This document shows, piece after piece, positions 16,027 to 24,182 of a DNA stretch of 64,000 nt; position 1 is the stretch's first letter, and every line of letters starts with the position of its first letter. The DNA is from Agrobacterium tumefaciens (lineage in GTDB: Bacteria; Pseudomonadota; Alphaproteobacteria; Rhizobiales; Rhizobiaceae). The position numbers and the translations under genes were made by a program. The stretch is taken from contig NZ_SUPW01000010.1 in NCBI RefSeq assembly GCF_013337285.1, positions 109,862-173,861 on the forward strand, in the 5' to 3' direction. Under the pieces are notes generated by a model. That model made no database searches, had not been told where the DNA came from, and was given only the letters and a program-made list of their open reading frames with translations.

Positions 16027-17505
16027 CTATTTTTCCCTGCGGCCGGAAAAGCCCCGTTCGCGTGCCCAGATGACCGCTGCAGTACGGCGGTTCACGCCGA
16101 TCTTGCCATAAAGCGACGCGATATGATTACGAATGGTGTGCTTGGAAAGATGAAGCCTGTCGCTCATTTCCCTGTCGCTGCAACCGTCACAGATAAGCGA
16201 CAGGATTTCCTCCTCGCGATCCGTCAGGTCCTTCAGCGATGCCGACGGCGTCGTGCTGCGCGCGTTCTGCCGCAGTCCCGCCAGTCTTTCGACGACGGTT
16301 CTGCTGAACCATGATGTATCGGTCATCACGCTTTCGATCGCCTCGATCAGTTCATTTTCCGAGCGTCTGCGTTCGGTCACGTCCTGTATTGCCCAGATGA
16401 CGCATTGCTGGTCGTTGATCTCGGCGCGTTCGGCAGAAACGATGCATTCGGCAGCGCCGCCATCGCTCAGCTTCATGCGCATGTTTTCATTGCGGATGGG
16501 GATGTTGTCCTTCAGCCGTTTCTCTATATCCCGGCGTGCCGCCACGTCTTCCCAAAGTCGCAATTCGCCGGCGGTTTTGCCCACCACCTCCGGCTCCTTG
16601 CGGCCGCATAGTTGCAGGAAGGCGTCGTTGACTTCAGTCAGCACGAAATCCTCCAGCCGCGAAACGGCAGCCGGCGCGGGTGAAAGGCGGAAAGACTTGA
16701 AGAACCGTTCTTCGCTCTGGCGCAGCGCGTTCTGCGCCCTGCGACGCCCGTCAAGATCGGCGAAGGTGAAGAGCATGCAGGGCTCCTCGGCAACCGCGAT
16801 GGTTTCGCCAGCGACGATCACCAGTCTGTCGCCTCCCGGTATGGGGATAAGCGCCTCCCGCTGGCGGATGATCCTGCCTTCATGCAGCCGCTTCAGCGCG
16901 TCCTCACCGGTGTCGCATTCGGAAAACAGTCCAAGCTCCTCGACGCTCACGCCGATAATCTCCTCACGTGTGAAGCCGGTCATTTCAAGAAAGCCCTGAT
17001 TAACGCGGATGAAACGCTTGTCTTCCAGCCGGCAGATCAGGCCCGGGGCAGGGTTGGCGTTAAAGGCGCTTTCAAAGCGCGCTTCGGCCTCAAAACGGGG
17101 TGTTTCGTCCCGGATGATGAGGACGAGAACGTCGGGCCTGGCACCCGCATCCACAAGAACGAGGCCACGTATCGTATGGACCCAGCATTCCTCTTCATTG
17201 CCACTCGGCGATACTTCCACCGTCACGTCGTCGAAATCATCGCCGGCCAGAAGACGCTCGAGCGGATATTGTCCCTCCTCGAGCAGATGGTTGTTGCGAT
17301 AACGAAGCGTAAAATTGCGCCTGTAGGCCGCTGCATCCTCTCCCAGATCCGTGAGCGCCTCGATCCGGTGCATACGAAGTGCCGCCCTGTTTACCCAGGC
17401 AATCGTTCCGTCCTTTTCGAGCAGGATCAATCCGTCGCTCAACCCGGCGATCAGATTTTGCAACACAAGCCGGTTGATCTTCGGAATGTCTGCGTGCTCG
17501 TCCAT
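16027..17505 (-). CDS. PAS-domain LuxR-type transcriptional regulator
   Basis: This is a cytoplasmic regulator of about 492 residues with three PAS-like domains and a C-terminal LuxR helix-turn-helix. The first PAS begins near LIAGLSDGLILLEKDGTIAW, the second near ARFESAFNANPAPGLICRLE and the third near EERFFKSFRLSPAPAAVSRL. The DNA-binding end contains LTDREEEILSLICDGCSDREM and HLSKHTIRNHIASLYGKIGV. The first PAS has no cysteine flavin motif I can identify, so the signal is unknown. The start is uncertain: ATG 17505 with GGGGGC upstream is preferred, but in-frame starts reach 17634. It probably controls the small stress genes downstream and/or itself. Confidence 0.85.
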   Translation of the reverse strand: MDEHADIPKINRLVLQNLIAGLSDGLILLEKDGTIAWVNRAALRMHRIEALTDLGEDAAAYRRNFTLRYRNNHLLEEGQYPLERLLAGDDFDDVTVEVSPSGNEEECWVHTIRGLVLVDAGARPDVLVLIIRDETPRFEAEARFESAFNANPAPGLICRLEDKRFIRVNQGFLEMTGFTREEIIGVSVEELGLFSECDTGEDALKRLHEGRIIRQREALIPIPGGDRLVIVAGETIAVAEEPCMLFTFADLDGRRRAQNALRQSEERFFKSFRLSPAPAAVSRLEDFVLTEVNDAFLQLCGRKEPEVVGKTAGELRLWEDVAARRDIEKRLKDNIPIRNENMRMKLSDGGAAECIVSAERAEINDQQCVIWAIQDVTERRRSENELIEAIESVMTDTSWFSRTVVERLAGLRQNARSTTPSASLKDLTDREEEILSLICDGCSDREMSDRLHLSKHTIRNHIASLYGKIGVNRRTAAVIWARERGFSGRREK

Positions 17506-17582
17506 ATTGCCCCCGGCATGTTGATCCCCGTGCGGGTTATAACGCATGGTTGAGGTAAGTGTTGCAGCAAACTCAAGGAGAC

Positions 17583-17677
17583 GTGTCGCAATCCGGCGGT
17601 CTTTCGCTGCGACTGGATTTGCGACGGGGCTCACCTCACGTTAGTGTCGCCGTGCACGTCGTCCTACACAGCGACAC
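17583..17677. promoter_or_regulatory. Cluster of GTGTCGC half-sites between PAS-LuxR and LysR genes
   Basis: GTGTCGC occurs at 17583-17589 and 17644-17650 and as the inverted GCGACAC at 17671-17677, next to a small ACACGTGT palindrome. The cluster lies in the 189-base divergent region and ends 18 bases before the LysR start. It is a candidate binding region for the LysR protein or the PAS-LuxR protein. Confidence 0.4.
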
Positions 17678-17694
17678 GTGTTACGGGAGGCAGG

Positions 17695-18630
17695 ATGATC
17701 GACAAGCTGGAGTTTTTCATCGCGCTTGCGCGTGCCGAGCACTTCGGGCGGGCGGCGGAGGAGTGTGGCGTTTCGCAGCCCACGCTTTCTGCGGCCATCC
17801 GGCAACTCGAGGATCAGCTCGGCGTCGTGCTTGTCGTGCGCGCGGCGCGGTATCAGGGCCTGACGCCGGAAGGCCAGCGGGTTCTGGAATGGGCAAGGCG
17901 CATCGTTGCCGATACACGCACCATGCGGGAGGAAATGCGGGCGGCGCGCAAAGGTCTTGCCGGTCATATCCGCCTTGCCGTCATCCCCACCGCCCTTGCC
18001 ATGGTGCCGCGTCTTACCGAACCGTTTCAGGCGCGCCATCCGGCGGTCACCTTCTCCGTCACCTCCCGCACCTCGCTGCAGGTTCTGAGCCAGATCGAAA
18101 ATCTCGAGATCGATGCGGGAATCAGCTATCTGGACAATGAGCCGCTCGGCCGGGTCACCACGGTTCCTCTTTATTCGGAGCGGTATCATTTGATCGCCGC
18201 AGCTGGCACGCCGCTTGCCGATCAGGAAAACGTGACCTGGAAGCAGGTCTCGGATCTTCGGCTTTGTCTATTGACTTCCGACATGCAAAACCGCCGTATT
18301 ATCAACAAGCACATGGCCGAAGCGGGTGTCGAGGCGAAGCCCACGCTCGAATCCAATTCGATGATCGTGCTTTTTTCCCATATTCGCACGGGTCAATGGG
18401 CCTCGATAATGCCGCGTAACATTGCGGAATCGTTCGGTTTTCCAAAACAGATACGAATGATCCCCATCACCGAGCCGGATGCGGAACATCTGGTCGGGCT
18501 GATTGCGACCTATCGCGAACCGCATACGCCGCTCGTATCGGCGCTGCTGCACGAGGCGCGATTGCGCGCCGCCGCCTCCGTTTTTGATAGAAATTTCCTA
18601 TCGACTGACGGAAAGGCGTTATTGACCTGA
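17695..18630 (+). CDS. LysR-family regulator, probable regulator of the formate dehydrogenase operon
   Basis: This 311-residue LysR-type regulator has an N-terminal winged helix (FIALARAEHFGRAAEECGVS, QPTLSAAIRQLEDQLGVVLV), then a periplasmic-binding-protein-like effector domain (HIRLAVIPTALAMVPRLTEP, GISYLDNEPLGRV). The start at 17695 follows GGGAGGCAGG. It is co-directional with fdsGBAD, 115 bases upstream of fdsG, the arrangement known for FdsR-like regulators of fds operons in other bacteria. Its effector is unknown but formate is the natural guess. Its stop codon lies inside a FixK-like palindrome (18627-18640). Confidence 0.88.
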   Translation: MIDKLEFFIALARAEHFGRAAEECGVSQPTLSAAIRQLEDQLGVVLVVRAARYQGLTPEGQRVLEWARRIVADTRTMREEMRAARKGLAGHIRLAVIPTALAMVPRLTEPFQARHPAVTFSVTSRTSLQVLSQIENLEIDAGISYLDNEPLGRVTTVPLYSERYHLIAAAGTPLADQENVTWKQVSDLRLCLLTSDMQNRRIINKHMAEAGVEAKPTLESNSMIVLFSHIRTGQWASIMPRNIAESFGFPKQIRMIPITEPDAEHLVGLIATYREPHTPLVSALLHEARLRAAASVFDRNFLSTDGKALLT

Positions 18631-18640
18631 TCTGGATCAG
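18627..18640. promoter_or_regulatory. Candidate FixK/FNR-type box upstream of fdsG
   Basis: CTGATCTGGATCAG is a perfect palindrome. Its inner 12 bases equal the core of the rhizobial anaerobox TTGATCTGGATCAA; only the outermost base on each side differs. It lies 106 bases before the fdsG start and overlaps the LysR stop codon. It suggests oxygen-responsive control of formate oxidation by a FixK/FnrN-type protein; binding is not proven. Confidence 0.5.
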
Positions 18641-18745
18641 CTAGCCATTCTTTCCGGCATCAGGCGGGTGCGACGTAACGGGTCAGGATGTGGAGGTCCT
18701 CCGTTCGAACCATCTGCCCCAAGTCGGTTTGGGAGGACTGGCCTT

Positions 18746-19225
18746 ATGAATATTCGTGCGGTGGCCGTGGATGAGGCGGCCCGTGTTTCCGCAATCATCG
18801 AAGACTGTCTGCATCTGGAAGGGCCGATGCTGCCCATTCTGCACAGGGTGCAGGAGGAGTTCGGTTATGTGCCTGAAAGCGCCAAGCAGATCATTGCCTT
18901 GGCCCTCAATGTCTCGCGGGCGGAAGTGCATGGTGTCGTCAGCTTTTATCCTGACTTCCGTGATCATCCCGGTGGACGCCATGTCCTGAAGCTCTGTCGG
19001 GCAGAGGCTTGCCAGTCGATGGGCGGCGAGTCTCTCAACAATACCATCAGACAAAAGCTCGGTCTTGACTGGCACGAGACGGCTGCGGATGGCTCGGTCA
19101 CGCTTGAGCCGGTCTTCTGTCTCGGGCTCTGCGCCCAGGCGCCGGCCCTGATGCTGGACGGCGATGTTTATGCAAGGGTAGACGAGCACTGTCTTGGCGA
19201 CATTCTGGCGGAGGCGCGCCGATGA
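18746..19225 (+). CDS. fdsG: NAD-dependent formate dehydrogenase, gamma subunit (NuoE-like)
   Basis: This 159-residue thioredoxin-like [2Fe-2S] subunit of the soluble NAD-linked formate dehydrogenase carries electrons between the FdsA clusters and FdsB. The four cluster cysteines are visible as two pairs, LCRAEACQSMG and VFCLGLCAQAP. The N-terminal helical part (LPILHRVQEEFGYVPESAKQ) and EVHGVVSFYPDF are characteristic of NuoE/HoxE/FdsG. ATG 18746 follows GGGAGGACTGGCC. It overlaps fdsB by 4 bases. Confidence 0.94.
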   Translation: MNIRAVAVDEAARVSAIIEDCLHLEGPMLPILHRVQEEFGYVPESAKQIIALALNVSRAEVHGVVSFYPDFRDHPGGRHVLKLCRAEACQSMGGESLNNTIRQKLGLDWHETAADGSVTLEPVFCLGLCAQAPALMLDGDVYARVDEHCLGDILAEARR

Positions 19226-20778
19226 GCATCACCGTTTTCGTACCCTGCGATTCCGCCGCTTTGGCTGTCGGTGCAGATCGCGTTGCCGAAGGCATCCGGA
19301 GCGAAGCGGCCGCCCGAGGCCATGATGTCCACATCGTGCGCAACGGTTCGCGTGGCCTGCTCTGGCTGGAAGTCTTGGTGGAGGTTCGCACCGATCACGG
19401 CCGTATCGCCTATGGCCCGGTCAAGGCTTCTGATGTTTCTGCACTTTTCGACGCCGGTTTTCTTGATGGTGGCGACCATGCGCTCTGTCTTGGGCCTACC
19501 AAGGATATTTCGTTCCTGAAAAGCCAGACGCGCCTGACGTTTGCGCGCTGCGGCGTCACCGATCCGCTGTCGCTTGAGGATTACCGCGCCTATCAGGGCA
19601 TGAAAGGACTGGAAAAAGCCGTTTCCATGGCTCCTGCCGAGATCGTCGGCCAGGTAACGGAAAGCGGCCTTCGCGGGCGCGGCGGCGCGGGTTTCCCGAC
19701 GGGCATTAAATGGAAGACCGTCGCCGATGCCATGGCCGACCAGAAATATATCGTCTGCAACGCCGATGAGGGCGACAGTGGCACCTTTGCCGATCGCATG
19801 ATCATGGAGGGTGACCCCTTCGTGCTGATCGAGGGCATGGCCATTGCCGGGCTTGCGGTCGGGGCGACGAAGGGTTTCATTTACACCCGCTCCGAATATC
19901 CCCACGCCATCAGAACGATGGAAAAGGCCATCGAGATCGCCCGCCGCGAAGGCGTGCTTGGCAACTCGGTGCTGGGGTCGGGCCGCGCCTTCGATATGGA
20001 AGTGCGCATGGGGGCCGGCGCTTATGTGTGCGGTGAGGAAACCTCGTTGCTTAACAGCCTTGAGGGCAAGCGTGGCACGGTGCGCGCCAAACCGCCGCTT
20101 CCGGCGCTGCAAGGCCTGTTCGGCAAACCGACGGTGGTCAACAATGTCATCTCGCTCGCGTCGATCCCGGTGATCATGGATCGCGGCGCGGCCTTTTATC
20201 GGGATTTCGGCATCGGCCGTTCGCATGGCACGATCCCGATCCAGCTTGCCGGCAATGTCAAACATGGCGGATTATACGAGACCGCGTTCGGTTTGCCGCT
20301 CGGGCAACTGGTCAACGATATCGGTGGCGGCACGATTACCGGTCGTCCCGTCAAGGCGGTTCAGGTCGGCGGTCCTCTGGGCGCTTATTTTCCCGTCTCG
20401 CTGTTCGACACGCTGTTTGACTATGAGGCATTTACCGCCGCCGGCGGCCTGATCGGTCATGCCGGCATCGTCGTTTTCGACGACACGGCCGATATGCTGC
20501 GTCAGGCCCGTTTCGCGCTTGAGTTCTGCGCTGTAGAAAGCTGCGGAAAATGCACGCCATGCCGCATCGGTTCGACGCGCGGTGTCGAAACGGTCGATAA
20601 GATTTCCCTTGGAATAGAGCGGGAGCGAAATACAGCCCTGCTCGAAGACCTGTGCGAAACGATGAAGTTCGGTTCGTTGTGCGCGCTTGGCGGTTTCACG
20701 CCTTATCCCGTCATGAGCGCGCTGCGGCATTTCCCGCAGGATTTCGCACCCATCCCACGCATCGAAGCGGCGGAGTAA
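19222..20778 (+). CDS. fdsB: NAD-dependent formate dehydrogenase, beta subunit (NuoF-like)
   Basis: This 518-residue subunit holds FMN, the NAD(H) site and a [4Fe-4S] cluster, and passes electrons from formate oxidation to NAD+. An N-terminal thioredoxin-like part (about 1-110) precedes the NuoF fold. FMN/NAD motifs are LRGRGGAGFPTGIKW, CNADEGDSGTFADR and GAGAYVCGEETSLL. The [4Fe-4S] ligands lie in ESCGKCTPCRIG near residues 440-446, with the fourth in GSLCALGG near 487. Start ATG overlaps fdsG as ATGA and the stop is 4 bases before fdsA, so the three genes are tightly coupled. Confidence 0.95.
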   Translation: MSITVFVPCDSAALAVGADRVAEGIRSEAAARGHDVHIVRNGSRGLLWLEVLVEVRTDHGRIAYGPVKASDVSALFDAGFLDGGDHALCLGPTKDISFLKSQTRLTFARCGVTDPLSLEDYRAYQGMKGLEKAVSMAPAEIVGQVTESGLRGRGGAGFPTGIKWKTVADAMADQKYIVCNADEGDSGTFADRMIMEGDPFVLIEGMAIAGLAVGATKGFIYTRSEYPHAIRTMEKAIEIARREGVLGNSVLGSGRAFDMEVRMGAGAYVCGEETSLLNSLEGKRGTVRAKPPLPALQGLFGKPTVVNNVISLASIPVIMDRGAAFYRDFGIGRSHGTIPIQLAGNVKHGGLYETAFGLPLGQLVNDIGGGTITGRPVKAVQVGGPLGAYFPVSLFDTLFDYEAFTAAGGLIGHAGIVVFDDTADMLRQARFALEFCAVESCGKCTPCRIGSTRGVETVDKISLGIERERNTALLEDLCETMKFGSLCALGGFTPYPVMSALRHFPQDFAPIPRIEAAE

Positions 20779-20782
20779 GACC

Positions 20783-23665
20783 ATGGCCCTTGTTTTTGAA
20801 AACGACTACGGAACACCGAAATCCCTGTCCACCGAGATGGTGACACTGACTATCGACGGCCGTGAAATCACCGTGCCAGCGGGAACGTCGATCATGCGCG
20901 CTTCGAGGGAAGCGGGCATCGATGTTCCCAAGCTCTGCGCCACCGATATGGTCGATGCCTTCGGCTCCTGTCGTCTCTGTCTTATCGAGGTGGAGGGCCG
21001 CAACGGCACCCCCGCTTCCTGCACCACGCCGGTCGCATCCGGCCTTGTCGTGCACACCCAGACGGAGCGTCTGAAACAGATCCGCAAGGGCGTGATGGAG
21101 CTTTATATCTCCGACCACCCGCTTGACTGTCTGACCTGCGCCGCGAATGGCGATTGCGAATTGCAGGATATGGCCGGTGCCGTGGGCCTGCGCGATGTGC
21201 GTTACGGTTACGATGGCGACAACCATGTCAAGGCCCGTGCAGGTGATGGCCTTCTCAACGCCAACTGGATGCCGAAGGATGAGAGCAACCCTTATTTCAC
21301 CTATGATCCGTCGAAATGCATCGTCTGCTCCCGCTGCGTGCGCGCCTGTGAGGAAGTGCAGGGGACGTTTGCGCTGACGATTGAAGGTCGCGGCTTCGAG
21401 AGCCGGGTGTCGCCCGGCGCGCATGAAGCGTTTCTCGATTCCGAATGTGTGTCCTGCGGCGCCTGCGTGCAGGCCTGTCCAACGGCGACGCTCACCGAAA
21501 AATCGGTGATCGAAATCGGCCAGCCGGAACATTCGCTGGTCACGACCTGCGCCTATTGCGGCGTCGGCTGTTCGTTCAAGGCGGAGATGCGCGGCGAAGA
21601 ACTGGTGCGCATGGTGCCGTGGAAGGACGGGCAGGCCAATCGTGGCCACTCCTGCGTCAAGGGCCGCTTTGCTTATGGTTATGCCAGCCACCGCGACCGG
21701 ATTCTCAACCCCATGGTCCGGGAGAAGATTTCCGATCCGTGGCGGGAAGTGACGTGGGAAGAGGCTTTTTCGCATGTCGCCTCGGAATTCCAGCGGATTC
21801 AGGGGGCTTATGGCCGCGAATCCATCGGCGGCATCACCTCGTCGCGTTGTACCAATGAAGAGACCTATCTGGTCCAGAAACTCATCCGCGCCGGTTTCGG
21901 CAACAACAATGTCGATACCTGCGCCCGCGTCTGCCATTCGCCGACGGGTTATGGTCTGGGACAGGCTTTCGGCACCTCTGCCGGCACGCAGAATTTCGAT
22001 AGCGTCGAGCACTCGGATGTCGTCCTTGTCATCGGCGCCAACCCGACCGACGGCCATCCGGTTTTCGGCTCGCGCCTGAAGAAGCGGCTGCGCCAGGGCG
22101 CCAAGCTGATCGTTATCGATCCGCGCCGCATCGATCTCGTCCGCACACCGCATGTGGAAGCGTCTTTCCACCTGCCGCTGCAGCCGGGCACGAACGTCGC
22201 CGTGCTGACGTCGCTTGCCCACGTCATCGTCACCGAAGGACTGTTCGACGAGGCCTTTATCCGCGAGCGCTGCGACTGGTCGGAATTTGAAGACTGGGCC
22301 GCTTTCGTTGCGGAACACCAGCACAGCCCGGAGGAAACCGAAATCTTCACCGGCGTACCGGCAGAGGAGTTGCGCGGTGCCGCAAGGCTGTTTGCCAATG
22401 GTGGCAACGGCGCGATCTATTATGGTCTGGGCGTTACCGAACACAGCCAGGGCTCGACCACCGTCATGGCGATTGCCAATCTGGCGATGGCCACCGGCAA
22501 CATCGGTCGGCCCGGCGTCGGCGTCAATCCGCTGCGCGGCCAGAACAATGTGCAGGGTTCCTGCGATATGGGGTCCTTCCCGCACGAGCTGCCGGGCTAT
22601 CGGCATATTTCCGATGACGCCACCCGCGACGTCTTTGAAAAACTCTGGGGTGTGAAGCTCAACAACGAGCCGGGGCTGCGCATTCCCAATATGCTGGATG
22701 CTGCCGTCGACGGCAGCTTCAAGGGCATCTATATTCAGGGCGAAGATATTCTTCAGTCCGATCCGGACACCAAACATGTCTCCGCCGGTCTCGCCGCCAT
22801 GGAATGCGTGGTGGTTCACGATCTATTCCTCAACGAAACGGCCAACTACGCGCATGTCTTCCTGCCCGGTTCGACCTTTCTTGAAAAGGACGGAACCTTC
22901 ACTAATGCGGAACGCCGCATCAACCGCGTTCGTAAGGTGATGACGCCGAAAAATGGCCTTTCGGACTGGGAGGTCACGCAGAAACTTGCCCAGGCCATGG
23001 GGCTTGGCTGGAATTACACGCACCCGTCGCAGGTCATGGACGAAATCGCAGCCACCACGCCAAGCTTTGCCGGTGTTTCCTATGACTATCTGGAGGTCAA
23101 CGGTTCGGTGCAGTGGCCCTGCAACGAGAAATTCCCGATGGGCTCGCCGATCATGCATGTGGACGGTTTCGTGCGCGGCAAGGGCAAGTTCATCCGCACC
23201 GAATATGTGGCGACGGATGAGCGCACCGGCCCGCGCTTCCCGCTGCTTCTGACCACGGGACGCATTCTGTCGCAATACAATGTCGGCGCGCAGACACGGC
23301 GCACGGAAAACGTCGTGTGGCACGAGGAAGACCGGCTGGAAATCCATCCGCACGATGCCGAACAGCGCGGCGTCAAGGATGGAGACTGGATCAAGCTCGT
23401 CAGCCGCTCCGGCGATACCACGCTCAGAGCGCTGATCACCGACCGCGTCGCCCCCGGTGTGGTTTATACCACCTTCCACCATCCGGGCACGCAGGCCAAT
23501 GTCATCACCACCGACTTCTCCGACTGGGCGACCAACTGTCCGGAATACAAGGTGACCGCCGTGCAGGTGTCGGCTTCGAACGGGCCGACGGAGTGGCAGG
23601 AGGAATATGACGCGCTTGGCCGCCGGTCGCGGCGGATCACCGGCAAGCTGGAGGCAGCCGAATAA
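20783..23665 (+). CDS. fdsA: NAD-dependent formate dehydrogenase, alpha (catalytic molybdenum) subunit
   Basis: This 960-residue catalytic subunit oxidises formate to CO2 at a bis-MGD molybdenum centre. From the N-terminus: [2Fe-2S] cysteines 52, 63, 66 and 80; the His-Cys3 cluster (His112, Cys116, 119, 125); two ferredoxin-type [4Fe-4S] motifs (179-189 and 222-232); and the proximal cluster cysteines 256, 259, 263 and 291. The active-site pair is Cys384-His385 in ARVCHSPTG, so this is the cysteine rather than selenocysteine form. The C-terminal MGD-binding domain includes DRLEIHPHDAEQRG. GGAG precedes the ATG. Length fits known FdsA proteins. Maturation needs an FdhD/FdsC-type sulphurtransferase, which is not in this window. 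Confidence 0.95.
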   Translation: MALVFENDYGTPKSLSTEMVTLTIDGREITVPAGTSIMRASREAGIDVPKLCATDMVDAFGSCRLCLIEVEGRNGTPASCTTPVASGLVVHTQTERLKQIRKGVMELYISDHPLDCLTCAANGDCELQDMAGAVGLRDVRYGYDGDNHVKARAGDGLLNANWMPKDESNPYFTYDPSKCIVCSRCVRACEEVQGTFALTIEGRGFESRVSPGAHEAFLDSECVSCGACVQACPTATLTEKSVIEIGQPEHSLVTTCAYCGVGCSFKAEMRGEELVRMVPWKDGQANRGHSCVKGRFAYGYASHRDRILNPMVREKISDPWREVTWEEAFSHVASEFQRIQGAYGRESIGGITSSRCTNEETYLVQKLIRAGFGNNNVDTCARVCHSPTGYGLGQAFGTSAGTQNFDSVEHSDVVLVIGANPTDGHPVFGSRLKKRLRQGAKLIVIDPRRIDLVRTPHVEASFHLPLQPGTNVAVLTSLAHVIVTEGLFDEAFIRERCDWSEFEDWAAFVAEHQHSPEETEIFTGVPAEELRGAARLFANGGNGAIYYGLGVTEHSQGSTTVMAIANLAMATGNIGRPGVGVNPLRGQNNVQGSCDMGSFPHELPGYRHISDDATRDVFEKLWGVKLNNEPGLRIPNMLDAAVDGSFKGIYIQGEDILQSDPDTKHVSAGLAAMECVVVHDLFLNETANYAHVFLPGSTFLEKDGTFTNAERRINRVRKVMTPKNGLSDWEVTQKLAQAMGLGWNYTHPSQVMDEIAATTPSFAGVSYDYLEVNGSVQWPCNEKFPMGSPIMHVDGFVRGKGKFIRTEYVATDERTGPRFPLLLTTGRILSQYNVGAQTRRTENVVWHEEDRLEIHPHDAEQRGVKDGDWIKLVSRSGDTTLRALITDRVAPGVVYTTFHHPGTQANVITTDFSDWATNCPEYKVTAVQVSASNGPTEWQEEYDALGRRSRRITGKLEAAE

Positions 23666-23733
23666 TCGGGGCCGGGGGTGACCCGGTCATTTGAAACACG
23701 GACGCCGACCGGCAGGCGGCGCGGGGGAACAGC

Positions 23734-24075
23734 ATGTTGCTTAATCACACCGACGAAAAACTGGTGAGGATGGCGAACCAGATCGCGACTTTTTTCCTCT
23801 CGCAGCCGGAGGGTGTCCGCATCGACGGCGTCGCCACCCATATCAACAAATTCTGGGAGCCGCGCATGCGCCGCCGGTTTTTCGAGATCGTCGATGCCGG
23901 TGCCGGAGAGTTTTTGCCGCTGGTGATAGCGGCCTCGCAGGAGATCAAAAGGCCCGGAACGCCTGTCGATGATGCGGTCGGCCTTGGGGAGGATGCCAAG
24001 GGTGCGCCGGGCGGCAAAGGGCCGGCTGCGGGTGAGTCCCTGTCCGAACCGAGCATTCCTGAAACCAGACATTGA
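23734..24075 (+). CDS. fdsD: Formate dehydrogenase delta subunit
   Basis: This 113-residue FdsD-family protein's core, LVRMANQIATFFLSQPEGVR followed by GVATHINKFWEPRMRRRFF, is diagnostic of the delta subunit of NAD-dependent formate dehydrogenases. Family members are needed for an active complex and may act in assembly of the molybdenum subunit. The C-terminal third is glycine- and proline-rich and looks disordered. It lies 68 bases after fdsA, where other operons usually carry fdsC first; no fdsC is present. The start ATG follows GGGGGAAC. Confidence 0.92.
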   Translation: MLLNHTDEKLVRMANQIATFFLSQPEGVRIDGVATHINKFWEPRMRRRFFEIVDAGAGEFLPLVIAASQEIKRPGTPVDDAVGLGEDAKGAPGGKGPAAGESLSEPSIPETRH

Positions 24076-24182
24076 GCGGCGGCGAGGGGGCCGCGTTCGC
24101 CGCATGGGAGAGCATTCGGCGGTTTCGCCCTGCCATACGGGGCGCGAAATTTGTCCAGACATCCACGAGGGAGGTAGTGTCA

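Noticed and set aside
20711..22819. Very long open frame antisense to fdsA (about 700 codons)
   Set aside because: It mirrors the codon pattern of fdsA in GC-rich DNA, has no family pattern or ribosome site, and the plus-strand frame is an unmistakable formate dehydrogenase.
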